From: WTGU01 sp965242855
Lineage (GTDB): Bacteria > Pseudomonadota > Alphaproteobacteria > UBA828
DNA length: 64,000 nt
Reading direction: 5' to 3'
Assembly (NCBI GenBank): GCA_965242855.1
Contig: OZ251509.1
Coordinates: 3,500,171 to 3,564,170, forward strand
The notes under the pieces were generated by a model. The model did not search any database. It was not told where the DNA came from and saw nothing but the letters and a program-made list of their open reading frames with translations. A program made the translations under genes and the position numbers. Below are positions 43,863 to 53,009 of this stretch, piece after piece (the first letter of the stretch is position 1; every line of letters begins with the position of its first letter).

Positions 43863-44663
43863 ATGAGGGGGCGTCTCGACGGCAAGGTGGCGCTGGTCAC
43901 CGGTGCGGGCTCGGTGGGGCCGGGCTGGGGCAACGGCCGCGCCATCGCGGTCCTCTTCGCCCGCGAGGGCGCGCGGGTCGTCGCTCTCGATCGCGATCCC
44001 GCCGCGGTCGAGGAAACACGGGCCATCATCGCCGACGAAGGGGGCGTCTGCGCCGTCGAAATCGCCGACGTGACCGAGAGCGAAACCGTGGAGAAGGCGG
44101 TCGCCGCGACCGTCGCGCGCTGGGGCGGCCTCCACCTGCTGGTCAACAACGTCGGCGGATCGGTGCCGGGCGGGCCGGTCGAGCTCAGCGAGGCCGAATG
44201 GGCCGGCCAGCTCGACGTCAACCTCACGAGCGCCTTCCTCACCGTCAAGCACGCGCTCCCCGTCATGGAGGCGCAAGGAGCCGGCGCGATCGTGAATATC
44301 TCGTCGGTCGCCGGGCTTCGCTTCATCGGCAACCACCACGCGGCATACGCCGCCGCCAAGGCCGGGCTGGTGCAGTTCACGAAGGCGGTCGCGGTGCAAT
44401 ACGCGGCGCGCGGCATACGCTGCAACGCCATCTCCGTCGGCTTGATGCACACTCCGCTCGTCGAGGCGCGCCTCGCCGCGCAATACGCCGGCGGTGCGCT
44501 CGACGCCTTGATCGCGAAGCGCCACGCCCAGGTGCCGATGGGCCGCATGGGCGACGGTTGGGACGTCGCTTACGCCGCCCTCTATCTGGGCTCCGACGAG
44601 GCCAGATACGTCACCGCGGCCGATCTCGTCGTGGACGGCGGCCTCACCGCGAAGTGCGACTGA
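43863..44663 (+). CDS. Short-chain dehydrogenase/reductase
   Basis: This 266-residue enzyme starts at ATG 43863 (AGGATGG upstream; an ATG at 43854 is also possible). It has the NAD(P)-binding TGAGSVGPGWGNGRA, LVNNVGG, the catalytic Ser in VNISSVAG and YxxxK in YAAAKAGLV, and the end VTAADLVVDGGLTA. The GxxxGxG loop has an insert (SVGPGWGNG), seen in a subset of classical SDRs. It is a cytosolic alcohol or sugar oxidoreductase of unknown substrate. The DUF2182 gene overlaps its end by 10 bp. Confidence 0.9.
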   Translation: MRGRLDGKVALVTGAGSVGPGWGNGRAIAVLFAREGARVVALDRDPAAVEETRAIIADEGGVCAVEIADVTESETVEKAVAATVARWGGLHLLVNNVGGSVPGGPVELSEAEWAGQLDVNLTSAFLTVKHALPVMEAQGAGAIVNISSVAGLRFIGNHHAAYAAAKAGLVQFTKAVAVQYAARGIRCNAISVGLMHTPLVEARLAAQYAGGALDALIAKRHAQVPMGRMGDGWDVAYAALYLGSDEARYVTAADLVVDGGLTAKCD

Positions 44664-45475
44664 GCCCCGCCGGCCGGCCGGGGCGCGCGGGGTGGGGCGT
44701 CGCGGCGGCGGTTCGGGCGCTCGCCCGGCGCGACCGGCTCGTCGTCCTGGGCGGCCTTCTTCTGGCGGCGGCGCTCGCCTGGCTCACCCTGATCGACATG
44801 GCCCTCGACATGGCGTCCGGCGCGGGCGACGCGGGCGGCGCCATGATGCGGATGCAGGCTTGGCGCCCGGTCGATGGCCTGCTCATGTTCGCCATGTGGG
44901 CGGTCATGATGGTGGCGATGATGCTGCCCGGCGCGGCGCCGATGATTCTGATCTTCGCCCGTGTGGACGGGGCGCGCGAAAGCCGGGCCGGCCTGCCCGG
45001 GCGCACGGGCCTGTTCGCGGCGGGCTACGGCCTAGTCTGGGCCGGCTTCAGCATGGCCGCGACGGCGCTGCAATGGGGCCTCCAGAACGCCGCCCTCCTC
45101 TCGCCCATGATGGTCAGCACCAGCGCGGCCCTCGGCGGCGCCTTGTTCGTCGCGGCGGGGGTGTACCAATGGACGCCGTTGAAATACGCCTGCCTCAGGC
45201 ACTGCCGCTCGCCGCTTTCCTTCGTCATGCGGCACTGGCGGCCCGGCGCCGGCGGCGCCCTGCGCATGGGGATCGCGCATGGCGCGTTCTGCCTGGGCTG
45301 CTGCGGCTTCGTGATGGGGCTCCTGTTCGTCGGCGGGGTCATGAACCTCGCCTGGGTGGCGGCGGTGACGGTCTTCGTCGTCGCCGAAAAGGTCGCGCCC
45401 CGCGGCCAGTGGGTGGCGCGCGCCGGCGGCGTCGCCATGGTCGCGGCCGGCGTCTACCTTCTCGCGGAAGGCTGA
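44654..45475 (+). CDS. DUF2182 multi-spanning membrane protein (predicted metal-binding)
   Basis: This 273-residue protein starts most likely at GTG 44654, inside the end of the SDR gene, giving an N-terminal basic stretch and span (RLVVLGGLLLAAALAWL). It has MFAMWAVMMVAMMLPGAAPM, the Met-rich signature of DUF2182 proteins, YQWTPLKYACLRHCRSPLSF with Cys and His, and FCLGCCGFVMGLLF near the end. Five to six membrane spans are visible. The family is often called predicted metal-binding integral membrane protein, and the Met/Cys/His residues suggest copper, but the role is not established. Confidence 0.85.
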   Translation: MRLSPAGRPGRAGWGVAAAVRALARRDRLVVLGGLLLAAALAWLTLIDMALDMASGAGDAGGAMMRMQAWRPVDGLLMFAMWAVMMVAMMLPGAAPMILIFARVDGARESRAGLPGRTGLFAAGYGLVWAGFSMAATALQWGLQNAALLSPMMVSTSAALGGALFVAAGVYQWTPLKYACLRHCRSPLSFVMRHWRPGAGGALRMGIAHGAFCLGCCGFVMGLLFVGGVMNLAWVAAVTVFVVAEKVAPRGQWVARAGGVAMVAAGVYLLAEG

Positions 45476-45497
45476 GGGACGGAGGCGGGCGCCTCCG

Positions 45498-46286
45498 CTA
45501 CCGCGCCGTGGTTCCGCCGTCCACCGAGAGAAGCGTGCCGGTGACGAAGCCGGCCGCCTCCGAGGCGAGGTACATCACGGCATGGGCGATGTCGCGCGGT
45601 TGGCCGACGATGCCGAGGGGGATGTGGGATTTCAGCTTCTCGCGAATCTCGGCGGAGGAAAGATCGAACTGCTGCCAGCCCATGTCGGTCATCGGCGTGT
45701 CGATGTCGCCCGGGCAGACCGCGTTGACGCGGATCCCGTCGCCCGCATGGTCGATCGCCATCACCTTGGTCAGCATGGCGACCGCGCCCTTCGTCGCGCT
45801 GTAGGCCGGCAGGCGCTCATAGGCGATCAACCCGCATTCGGAGGACATGTTGACGATCGCTCCGCCCGCGCCCTGGGCCTTCATCCGGCGGACCGCGGCG
45901 CGGGCCATGTAGAAGCTGCCGCTCACGTTGATGTCGATCAGCCGGTGCCATTCGTCGTCCGGCGTATCGTCGATCGCCCCGTGAAAGAGGACCCCGGCGT
46001 TGTTGAAGAGCACGTCGAGCCGGCCGAAGCGCTCCGCCGTCTCGGCGACCAGAGCGTCGCAATAGCGCCGGTCGGCGACGTCGCCCAGGCTGAGCGCCGC
46101 CGTGCCGCCGGCATCGACGATCGCCGCGTGGACGGCCGCCCCGCGTTCCGCGTCGCGCCCGTTGAGCATCACGTTGGCGCCGTGGGCGGCGAACGCCTTC
46201 GCGGTTCCCTCGCCGATCCCGGAGGTGGCGCCGGTGATCAGCACCGTCCGTCCGGCGAAAGCGTCCTTGGCGAAGAGTGAGGTCAT
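45498..46286 (-). CDS. Short-chain dehydrogenase/reductase
   Basis: This 262-residue enzyme has TGATSGIGEGTAKAFA (cofactor loop), LFNNAGVLFHG, the catalytic Ser in IVNMSSECG, YSATKGAVAML (YxxxK) and VCPGDIDTPM, ending TGTLLSVDGGTTAR. It is a classical SDR. Its ATG overlaps the amidase stop (ATGA), so the two are co-translated. It differs clearly from the SDR at 43863. Confidence 0.92.
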   Translation of the reverse strand: MTSLFAKDAFAGRTVLITGATSGIGEGTAKAFAAHGANVMLNGRDAERGAAVHAAIVDAGGTAALSLGDVADRRYCDALVAETAERFGRLDVLFNNAGVLFHGAIDDTPDDEWHRLIDINVSGSFYMARAAVRRMKAQGAGGAIVNMSSECGLIAYERLPAYSATKGAVAMLTKVMAIDHAGDGIRVNAVCPGDIDTPMTDMGWQQFDLSSAEIREKLKSHIPLGIVGQPRDIAHAVMYLASEAAGFVTGTLLSVDGGTTAR

Positions 46287-47761
46287 AGCAGCCTCCCGAA
46301 GCCGTCGGTTCCCGTCGCGCCGGCCCGGACCGGGGGCCGGCGGTCCTTCCAGGGCCTGGCCTCTTCGAGCCGGCCGGCCAGCCGGAACAGCGTCCGCTCG
46401 TCGCATTCCCGCCCGACGAGCTGGACGCCGACCGGCAGGCCGTCGGCCGTCATGTGCAGCGGCACGGACATGGCGGGCAGGCCCGAAGCGTTGAACGGCG
46501 CCGCGAACACGGCGTCCGGCCCCATATGTTCGGCGTTGTAGAGATCGGCATCGCCGATCGTCATGGGGTAGTGGCCGTGCGGGCGCGCCGGATGGCCGAT
46601 GACCGGCATGAGGTGGACGTCGCAATCCGCCATGCCGGCGATCAATTCCCGGCTCATCTCCTTGAGCACGTTGACGTCGCGGTAGTGCTGCGGGCCCCCG
46701 ACGGCCTTGCCTTTCCGGATGATCCCCCAGATCAGCGGCGCGACGTCGGCCTCGGCGACGGGGCGGCCGATCAACGCCTCGGCGTCCTCGAAGAAGGAGG
46801 CCGTCTGGACCGCGGTCATGCGGGTGTAGGTCGTCCAGAAGCGCTCCCAGTCGAGGGCGAGTGCGCGTTCCTCGACCGAGTGGCCGAGGCTTTCGCAGAG
46901 CGCGGCGGCGTCGCGCACCGCCGTCGCGACCTCCGCGTGGAGCGGCCGGCCGTCGGGTGCGCGCAGGGTCACGCCGATGCGGAGCGCGCCCGGGTCCTTG
47001 CCGACTTCCTCCAGATAGGGGGTCCCGGGCATCTCCGTGTAGTAGACGTCGCCCGTGACGCGGCCGCCGACGGCGTCGAGATAGGCGGCGGTCTCGCGCA
47101 CCGTATGGGTCACGGTCAGGAACGAGGCGCCGCCGTACCAGTAGTCGGGGAACGGCTCCAGCGTGACGCGGCCGCGCGCGGGCTTCAGCCCGACCAGCCC
47201 GGTATGGGAGGCCGGCACCCGGGTCGAGCCGGCGCCGTCGCTGGCATCGACGAACGGCACCATGCGGGCGGCCAGGGCCGCCGCCGCGCCGCCGCTGGAA
47301 CCGCCGGGCGTGCGCTCGAGGTTCCACGGGTTGTTCGTCCGGCCGAACAGCGTCGGCTCGGTCGCGAGGCACCAGCCGATTTCCGGCGCGTTGCTGCGCC
47401 CGAGAAGGACGAACCCGGCCTGCTTGATCCGGCGCGTGTAGGCCATGTCGGCGGGGCACACGAAGTCCGCGAAATAGCGGCAGCCGTTGGCGAGCGGCAC
47501 GCCTTCCCAGAGCGTGCCCAGGTCCTTGAGCAGGAACGGCACGCCCTTGAACGGGCCGTCCGGCAGCGCCGGGTCCGCGGCCGCCTTGCGGCCGTAGTCG
47601 AAAAGGGGCATCGAGACCGCGTTCAGCGTCGGGTTCAGGGCCTCGATCCGGCGGATCGCTTCTTCGGCGAGTTCGCGCGGGTGGACCTCCCCCGCCTTCA
47701 CCAGGCGCGCGATCTCGAGCGAATCCCGCTCGTCGAAAAGGGCTGCGATGTCGGCGCTCAT
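46283..47761 (-). CDS. Amidase signature enzyme
   Basis: This 492-residue amidase has the catalytic triad of the family: Lys in PFLLKDLG, Ser in TPGGSSGGAAAA and the nucleophile in DASDGAGSTRVPAS (usual GGSIRxPA reads GAGSTRVPA). Also GLVGLKPARGRVTL. It hydrolyses amides to acid and ammonia in the cytosol. GAGGCTCC precedes the ATG at 47761. It is co-translated with the SDR downstream; the pair could process an amide-bearing compound. The substrate is unknown. Confidence 0.9.
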   Translation of the reverse strand: MSADIAALFDERDSLEIARLVKAGEVHPRELAEEAIRRIEALNPTLNAVSMPLFDYGRKAAADPALPDGPFKGVPFLLKDLGTLWEGVPLANGCRYFADFVCPADMAYTRRIKQAGFVLLGRSNAPEIGWCLATEPTLFGRTNNPWNLERTPGGSSGGAAAALAARMVPFVDASDGAGSTRVPASHTGLVGLKPARGRVTLEPFPDYWYGGASFLTVTHTVRETAAYLDAVGGRVTGDVYYTEMPGTPYLEEVGKDPGALRIGVTLRAPDGRPLHAEVATAVRDAAALCESLGHSVEERALALDWERFWTTYTRMTAVQTASFFEDAEALIGRPVAEADVAPLIWGIIRKGKAVGGPQHYRDVNVLKEMSRELIAGMADCDVHLMPVIGHPARPHGHYPMTIGDADLYNAEHMGPDAVFAAPFNASGLPAMSVPLHMTADGLPVGVQLVGRECDERTLFRLAGRLEEARPWKDRRPPVRAGATGTDGFGRLL

Positions 47762-48197
47762 GGAGCCTCCCCCGGTTCGGCGCTCTCCGTATCGCGCGTT
47801 CGCGGCCCCTCGCGGGAACGGGAAGCGCCCCGTGACGTCCTTGGGGATCGCATCCCGCCCACACCGCTTCGGGCCCCCAGGAGGCCGGCACCGCGGGGGG
47901 CCGGGCCGTCGCGGCGCTTGAGCGGGGCGGCCCCCGATCACGCGCGTTCCGCGTCGCCTTCCGGGCGCGACAGGTAACAAAACGGCGCGCGGCGCGCAAG
48001 CGGCCCGTGCCCGTGCCACACGCGGCTCGGCGAGGCGCCGCGACATCGGCCGCGAGGACCGCGCGCGGCGTGAAATCCTTGCCATGCGCGCGGGGTCGGG
48101 TCGTGTTTCGGTTTGCGATATGGCGCGCCGGGCGGGCTTGTGTTCGCCATGTATGCATTATGCAGGGGGCGCGCTTCGCGGCGCGGCGAACCCCGAG

Positions 48198-48413
48198 AAT
48201 TTCAAACCCAGGCGCTCCCGACGGGATCGATCGGAATGGATTCCCGCTTTCGCGGGAATGACGGGGAATGATGCGGGAATGACGGCCCGTGCTTGCGGAG
48301 CCTGCTCCCGCGAGAGCGGGGGAATGGCGGCCTGGGGCAGGCCATTGGCGCGAGGGGACGAGGCGCGGCGCCGAAGGACCGTCATTCCCGAGAAAGCGGG
48401 AATCCAGGAACCC
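48198..48413. repeat. REPIN-like composite repeat, copy 2, in the intergenic region 47762-48555
   Basis: ATTCCCGCTTTCGCGGGAAT (48240-48259) and its mirror (48383-48402, one substitution, continuing CCAGGAACCCC) bracket a spacer. The spacer part at about 48340-48378 is the reverse complement of the spacer in copy 1 at 2754, while the outer flanks (CTCCCGACGGGATCG and AGGAACCC) have the same orientation in both. The rest of the 790-bp gap (47762-48197 and 48414-48555) has no convincing gene. Confidence 0.75.
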
Positions 48414-48555
48414 CGATGAAAATTCCCTGTCAGCAATTATCGATAGTAGCCCCGGCGCCCGGAATCGGAGTTGCCGGCGCCAGGCGCCCACGGTGTTCGC
48501 CTTGGGCGGCGCTGGCGCCGTGGGCGCTCCTATCGGCGGGCGGGCGCATCGGCGC

Positions 48556-48858
48556 TCATGCGGCGTTCCCCACGGCCTTAGCCTCTTTGACGGCGGCCCG
48601 TGCGCAGCGGGCGGCGCCGGCGGCTTCGTCTTCGGCGCTACCGGCTTCGAGACTGGCCCAGGCGGCAAGGCGATAGGCGCGGTATCGGCGGCGCGGCCGA
48701 TGCTGGCGCCGAGTCCGGCAATGGTGGCTTTGGCGTCTTCTGCTTGCGGCGCGCGCGTAGGCGCGGGCTTCCTTGGCGGCGGTGCGGGCGGCGGCAGCCC
48801 AATCATCGCCGTCCGGCCCGGCCCGTGCGGCGTCTTCGGTTGCGCTGGCGACGACGTC
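48556..48858 (-). CDS. Ala-rich hypothetical protein, possibly degenerate
   Basis: The frame ending at 48556 has, at its start, DVVASATEDAARAGPDGDDW and AAAARTAAKEARAYARAAS, and at its end AAWASLEAGSAEDEAAGAA and VKEAKAVGNAA, all Ala/Glu/Lys-rich helix. The middle (about 48665-48745) is Arg/His-rich in this frame, whereas the next frame reads EDAKATIAGLGASIGRAADT, which fits the composition better. Two compensating small indels are likely. There is no ATG or GTG near the start; AAGGAG lies 7 bp before an ATC at 48858, and a CTG is at 48864. I do not recognise the family. The zinc-ribbon gene upstream ends at 48864, so this would be the third gene of the hendecad-protein operon. Confidence 0.4.
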   Translation of the reverse strand, partial: DVVASATEDAARAGPDGDDWAAAARTAAKEARAYARAASRRRQSHHCRTRRQHRPRRRYRAYRLAAWASLEAGSAEDEAAGAARCARAAVKEAKAVGNAA

Positions 48859-48863
48859 GATGG

Positions 48864-49052
48864 TCAGTCTCCTTTGCGTTCGCGTTCGCGCGCTTGGTAG
48901 GCGGCGCGGGCGCGGCGCCAATTCATGCGGCGGTGTTTGGTCGTGCATTCGGGGCGCCCGCAATGGCGCGTTCGCCCGCCCGTCAATCGCCAGCGTTCGG
49001 CTGATATGCAGCGCGGACAATGCAGGCCACCGGGAGGTGCTGTCGGCATCAT
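48864..49052 (-). CDS. Small zinc-ribbon-like basic protein
   Basis: This 62-residue protein starts at paired ATG codons, 2 bp after the stop of the hendecad-repeat gene. It has GGLHCPRCISAERW and RHCGRPECTTKHRRMNW, so CxxC and CxxxxC pairs that could hold one zinc ion, and a very basic C-terminal helix (RRARAAYQARERERKGD). It is presumably a nucleic-acid-binding protein. The arrangement, a membrane coiled-coil protein followed by a small zinc-ribbon, recalls phage or mobile-element operons, but no phage marker is adjacent. Confidence 0.55.
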   Translation of the reverse strand: MMPTAPPGGLHCPRCISAERWRLTGGRTRHCGRPECTTKHRRMNWRRARAAYQARERERKGD

Positions 49053-49053
49053 G

Positions 49054-49452
49054 CTATCGGGGGAGCGGGCGGTTGCGCCGGCCCGTCGGCGCCGTGCGGG
49101 CGATAAGGGCTTCGAGTGCGCGGCGCTGGTCGGCAAGCGCGGCCATCGCTTCGATATGCCGTCGCTCGTCGGCGGCCATCGCTTCGGTATGTCGTCGCTC
49201 GTCGGCGGCGACCGCTTCGATATGCCGTCGCTCGTCGGCGGCGACCGCTTCGGTATGCCGTCGCTCGTCGGCGGCGACCGCTTCGGTATGCCGTCGCTCG
49301 TCGGCGACGGCCATGCGCTCCATGGTAGTGCCGCGGTCGGTATTGGCGCGAACCATGGCACGGATGCCGTGCCATATGCCGACGGCGGCGACGGATGCGG
49401 CGATGGCGGAAACGGCGGATGCGGCGGCGCTAATGATGGCGGGGTCAATCAT
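49054..49452 (-). CDS. Membrane-anchored protein with 11-residue (hendecad) repeats
   Basis: This 132-residue protein begins MIDPAIISAAASAVSAIAAS, a hydrophobic N-terminus, then VGIWHGIRAMVRANTDRG. Five near-identical 11-residue units (AVAADERRHTE and variants) follow, encoded by 33-bp DNA repeats (49141-49305). Hendecad spacing of charged and Ala residues predicts a long right-handed coiled coil projecting into the cytosol. A paralogue at 61726 shares the AIAASVAAxGIWHGIRAMVRAN anchor. The function is unknown. It is the first gene of a three-gene unit and is divergent from the MmeI-type gene 500 bp away. Confidence 0.65.
   Translation of the reverse strand: MIDPAIISAAASAVSAIAASVAAVGIWHGIRAMVRANTDRGTTMERMAVADERRHTEAVAADERRHTEAVAADERRHIEAVAADERRHTEAMAADERRHIEAMAALADQRRALEALIARTAPTGRRNRPLPR
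49141..49305. repeat. 33-bp tandem repeats (five units) within the hendecad-protein gene
   Basis: Units start at 49141, 49174, 49207, 49240 and 49273, each beginning GGCCATCGCTTCG or GGCGACCGCTTCG and differing by few bases. The 33-bp period equals 11 codons, so copy-number change would lengthen or shorten the coiled coil in frame. Confidence 0.9.
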
Positions 49453-49748
49453 GGCGGGGGGTCCGTGCGATCATGTAGACATAGTATGATTTTCGGACGG
49501 CGGGTCAGGGGAAAAACGCATGGGCGGGAAAATTTTCGCACGGCGGCGCCGGCCCGGACGGGGTTCCGGGCGCGCCCGCCCGATGCAGAATTCGCCCCGA
49601 CGGCTTCGCTTCTCAAGCCATGGCCTTCGGGTTCGTGGTTACTGAAAAAGGTCCACGGCTTCGGATCTCCAAGTCGCACTCCGCCGGCCATCGTTCCGGC
49701 GCCCGCTGGCGCCGGTCCTGACCGCGCACGCTCTGCCACGGCCCGCGC

Positions 49749-49840
49749 GTCCAATTCCTGTCCCATTATGTCCAATTCCTGTCCCATTGCGTCCAATTCT
49801 TGTCCCATTATGTCCAATTCCTGTCCCATTGTGTCCAATG
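49749..49840. repeat. 21-bp direct-repeat array upstream of the MmeI-type gene
   Basis: Four 21-bp units GTCCAATTCCTGTCCCATTA plus one base (49749, 49770, 49791, 49812), followed by a partial fifth (GTCCAATGGG). Two helical turns per unit put each copy on the same DNA face. The intergenic region 49453-49958 is AT-richer than average and holds this array, an ATTTTC-containing stretch near 49535 and no convincing gene. An operator array for a regulator is possible. Confidence 0.85.
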
Positions 49841-49958
49841 GGTGAGGCCATTGCGCGGCGTCACAAGTTTTTGTTTGTAAATCAATGTGTAGTGCGCCCT
49901 CCATCGCACGAACCCGCGCGCCAAAAGCACCGGTTGACAGGGAACATGGTGGGAACGC

Positions 49959-52863
49959 ATGATGACGGCCCATGAGGGGGGCGGGCAGGGCATGACGCCG
50001 GGCGCGTTCATCGAGAAGTGGCGGGCGTCGGGGTTGAAGGAGCGTTCGGCTTCGCAGGAGCACTTCATCGACCTGTGCCGGCTGTTGGGGGAGCCGACGC
50101 CGGCGGAGGCGGACCCGACCGGGGAGAGCTACTGCTTCGAGCGCGGGGCGCGCAAGGACGGCGGTTCCGCCGGCTGGGCGGACGTCTGGAAGCGGCATTG
50201 CTTCGCCTGGGAATACAAGGGCAAGCACGCCGACCTCGACGCGGCCTTCAACCAGCTGCGGCAATACGCGCTGGCGCTGGAGAACCCGCCGCTGCTGATC
50301 GTCTCGGACATGGCGCGGTTCCGCATCCGCACCAACTGGACGAACAGCGTGAGCGCGACGCACGAGTTCGCGCTGGAGGACCTTTCGGACGGTGCGGTTC
50401 GGGACAAGCTGAAATGGGCGCTGTCGGCGCCGGAGCGGTTGCGACCGGGGGAGAGCCGTCAGACGTTGACGGAGCGTGCGGCGTCGGCGTTTGCGGCGCT
50501 GGCGCAGAGCCTGCGGGGGCGGGGGCACGAGGCGCGGGCGGTGGCGCATTTCGTGAACCGGCTGGTGTTCTGCATGTTCGCGGAGGATGTGGGGTTGCTG
50601 CCGGACGCCATGTTCACGCGGATGCTGGAGCAGGCGCGGAAGCGCCCCGGTTCGTTCGCCGAGTTGGCGCGCCGCCTGTTCGGGGCGATGTCCGAAGGGG
50701 GCGATGTCGGGTTCGAGTCGGTGGCGTGGTTCAACGGCGGGCTGTTCGACGACGACGCGGCGTTGCCGTTGGAGAAGGCGGAGATCGAAACCGCGTTGAA
50801 GGCGGCGGCTTTGGATTGGTCCGAGATCGACCCCTCGATCCTGGGTACCCTGTTCGAACGCGGGCTGGACCCGGACAAGCGCTCGCAACTCGGGGCGCAC
50901 TACACGGACCGGGACAAGATCATGCGGATCGTGGAGCCGGTGGTGTTGCGGCCGTTGCTGGCGGAATGGGAGACGGCGAAGGCCGAGGTCTCCGCCGCGC
51001 TCGAACGGGCGGCGTCGGCGCGGGCGGCGGCCACGCGGACGCGGCGGCGGGCGGAGGCCGAACGGCGCTTCCGCGTCTTCCTGGAGCGTCTGCGGGGCTT
51101 CGTCGTACTCGATCCGGCGTGCGGTTCGGGGAACTTCCTGTATCTGGGGCTGCACGCGCTGAAGGACCTCGAGCACCGCGTGCGTCTGGAGGGGGAGGCG
51201 TTGGGTTTGGAGCGGGGCTTCCCGGAGGTTGGTCCTGGGAACGTGAAGGGGCTGGAGGTGAACGCCTATGCGGCGGAACTGGCGCGTGTTTCGGTGTGGA
51301 TCGGGGAAATCCAGTGGATGCGCCGCAACGGTTTCGCGGAGTCGCGGGACCCGGTGTTGAAGCCTTTGGAGACGATCGAATGCCGCGACGCGATCCTGGG
51401 GGAGGACGGCGGGGAGCCGGCGTGGCCCGAAGCCGACGTGGTGATCGGCAACCCGCCGTTTTTGGGGGACCGGATCATGCGGGGTGGTCTGGGACACGAA
51501 TACACGGAACGCTTGCGCCGCGCCTATCGGGGTTCGGTGCCGTCGTCCGCCGATCTTGTCTGTTACTGGTTCCACAAGGCCGGCGCGTTGGTCGCCGAAG
51601 GCACGGTCGCCAGCGCCGGTCTGGTGTCGACGAACTCGATCCGTGGCGGGAACAACCGGGCGGTGCTCGATCGGATCGTCGAGCATGGCGCCATCTTCGA
51701 CGCATGGTCGGATGAACCCTGGGTGATCGACGGCGCGGCCGTGCGGGTCTCGTTGATCTGCTTCACGAGCAAGGACGCGGACTTCGCCACGGCTCAACGG
51801 GATGGAGGCGACGCGCATACACGCGGACCTCACGGAAGGCGGCGTGGACCTGACGCGGGCTGCGAGGCTGGCGGCAAACCGGTCCGTAGCGTTCCTCGGC
51901 GTCAACAAGAACGGTCCGTTCGACATCCCCGGTGCTCTCGCGCGGGAGTGGTTGCGGCTTCCCGCCAACCCGAACGGGCGGTCCAATTCGGCCGTCCTGA
52001 AGCCTCGGATCGTTGGCAAGGACATTGTGCAGCGTGACAGCGACCAATGGATCGTCGATTTCGGCGCTTCGATGAGCGAGGCGGAAGCGGCGCTGTACGA
52101 AGCGCCCTTCACGCATGTGATGAAGCATGTGAAACCGGCGCGCGCGAACAACCGCGTCCGGGCGCTGCGGGAAGAATGGTGGCGGCATTGGCGTCCCCGT
52201 CCGGCGATGTGGAAGGCGCTTGCCGGCCTGTCGCGCTACATCGCGACGCCGACAATGGCAAAGCACCGGCTGTTCGTCTGGCTCGACGCCCACGTTTGCC
52301 CCGACCATCAGCTGATCGTCATCGCCCGCGACGACGACACGACCTTCGGTATCCTGCATAGCCGGTTTCACGAGGCATGGTCGCTGCGATTGGGTACGAG
52401 TTTGGGAGACACACCCCGCTACACCCCCACCACAACCTTCGAAACCTTCCCCTTCCCCGACGGCCTCTCCCCCGACGTCCCCGCCGCCGACTACGCCAAC
52501 GACCCCCGCGCCGCCGCCATCGCCGAAGCGGCGCGCCGCTTGGTCGAACGCCGCGACCGCTGGCTCAACCCGCCCGAATGGGTGGAGTGGGTGGACGAGC
52601 CCGTTCCGGGCTACCCCAAGCGCCCCGTCCCCCGCGATGAAGCATCGGCGAGAGAACTCAAGGCCCGCACCCTGACCACCCTCTACAACATCCGCCCCCA
52701 ATGGCTCACCGACGCCCACGCGACCCTCGACGCCGCCATCGCCGCGGCCTACGGCTGGCCCGCCAACATCGCGGACGACGACGCACTCCGCGAACTGCTG
52801 ACGCTCAATCTGACGGGCCTGAAGAATCCGGGTGACAAGGCGTCCCGCTTTGCCGTATGTTGA
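49959..52863 (+). pseudogene. MmeI-type (Type IIL) restriction-modification enzyme, one-base frameshift
   Basis: Two frames make one MmeI-like protein of about 968 residues. The first (ATG 49959 or 49992) has the N-terminal nuclease part GWADVWKRHCFAWEYKGKHA (ExK), the helical spacer VNRLVFCMFAEDVGLLP, then LDPACGSGNFLYLGLHALKD (SAM-binding) and DVVIGNPPFLGDRIM (N6-adenine methylase). The second frame begins near 51790 with RLNGMEATRIHADLT, then PFDIPGALAREWLRLPANPN, RYIATPTMAKHRLFVWLDA, and the target-recognition end PRYTPTTTFETFPFP. Removing one A at 51789 joins the frames as DFARLNGMEA. In its present state the methylase core would be made without the recognition domain. Both modification and cutting would then be lost. 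Sequencing error is possible. Confidence 0.85.
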
Positions 52864-53009
52864 TGCCTCCGGCGCTCGTCCGGCCGCATCGTGAAGGGCA
52901 AGCGCTGAGCCGGCTAGAACCGCGGCGCAGTGTATAACTGGGGGACGCGGTGTGTAACCCGGGCATCGGCGGCAATTCATGCGGGGATTGTCGTCGGCGC
53001 AGACAACTT

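Noticed and set aside
48007..48436. Short frames over the second REPIN-like unit
   Set aside because: Same palindrome-derived peptides; no independent coding evidence.
45498..48806. A 1102-codon minus-strand frame that ends with the SDR enzyme
   Set aside because: Upstream of 46286 it is the wrong frame of the amidase gene and of repeat DNA; the real SDR starts at 46286.
49141..49305. 33-bp repeats as a CRISPR array
   Set aside because: No spacers; the repeats are contiguous and encode an in-frame 11-residue unit.
49639..49851. Small minus-strand protein made of GHNGTGI-type repeats over the 21-bp array
   Set aside because: It arises from the direct repeats in a non-coding gap and has no ribosome-binding site that I can see; several frames are open there.
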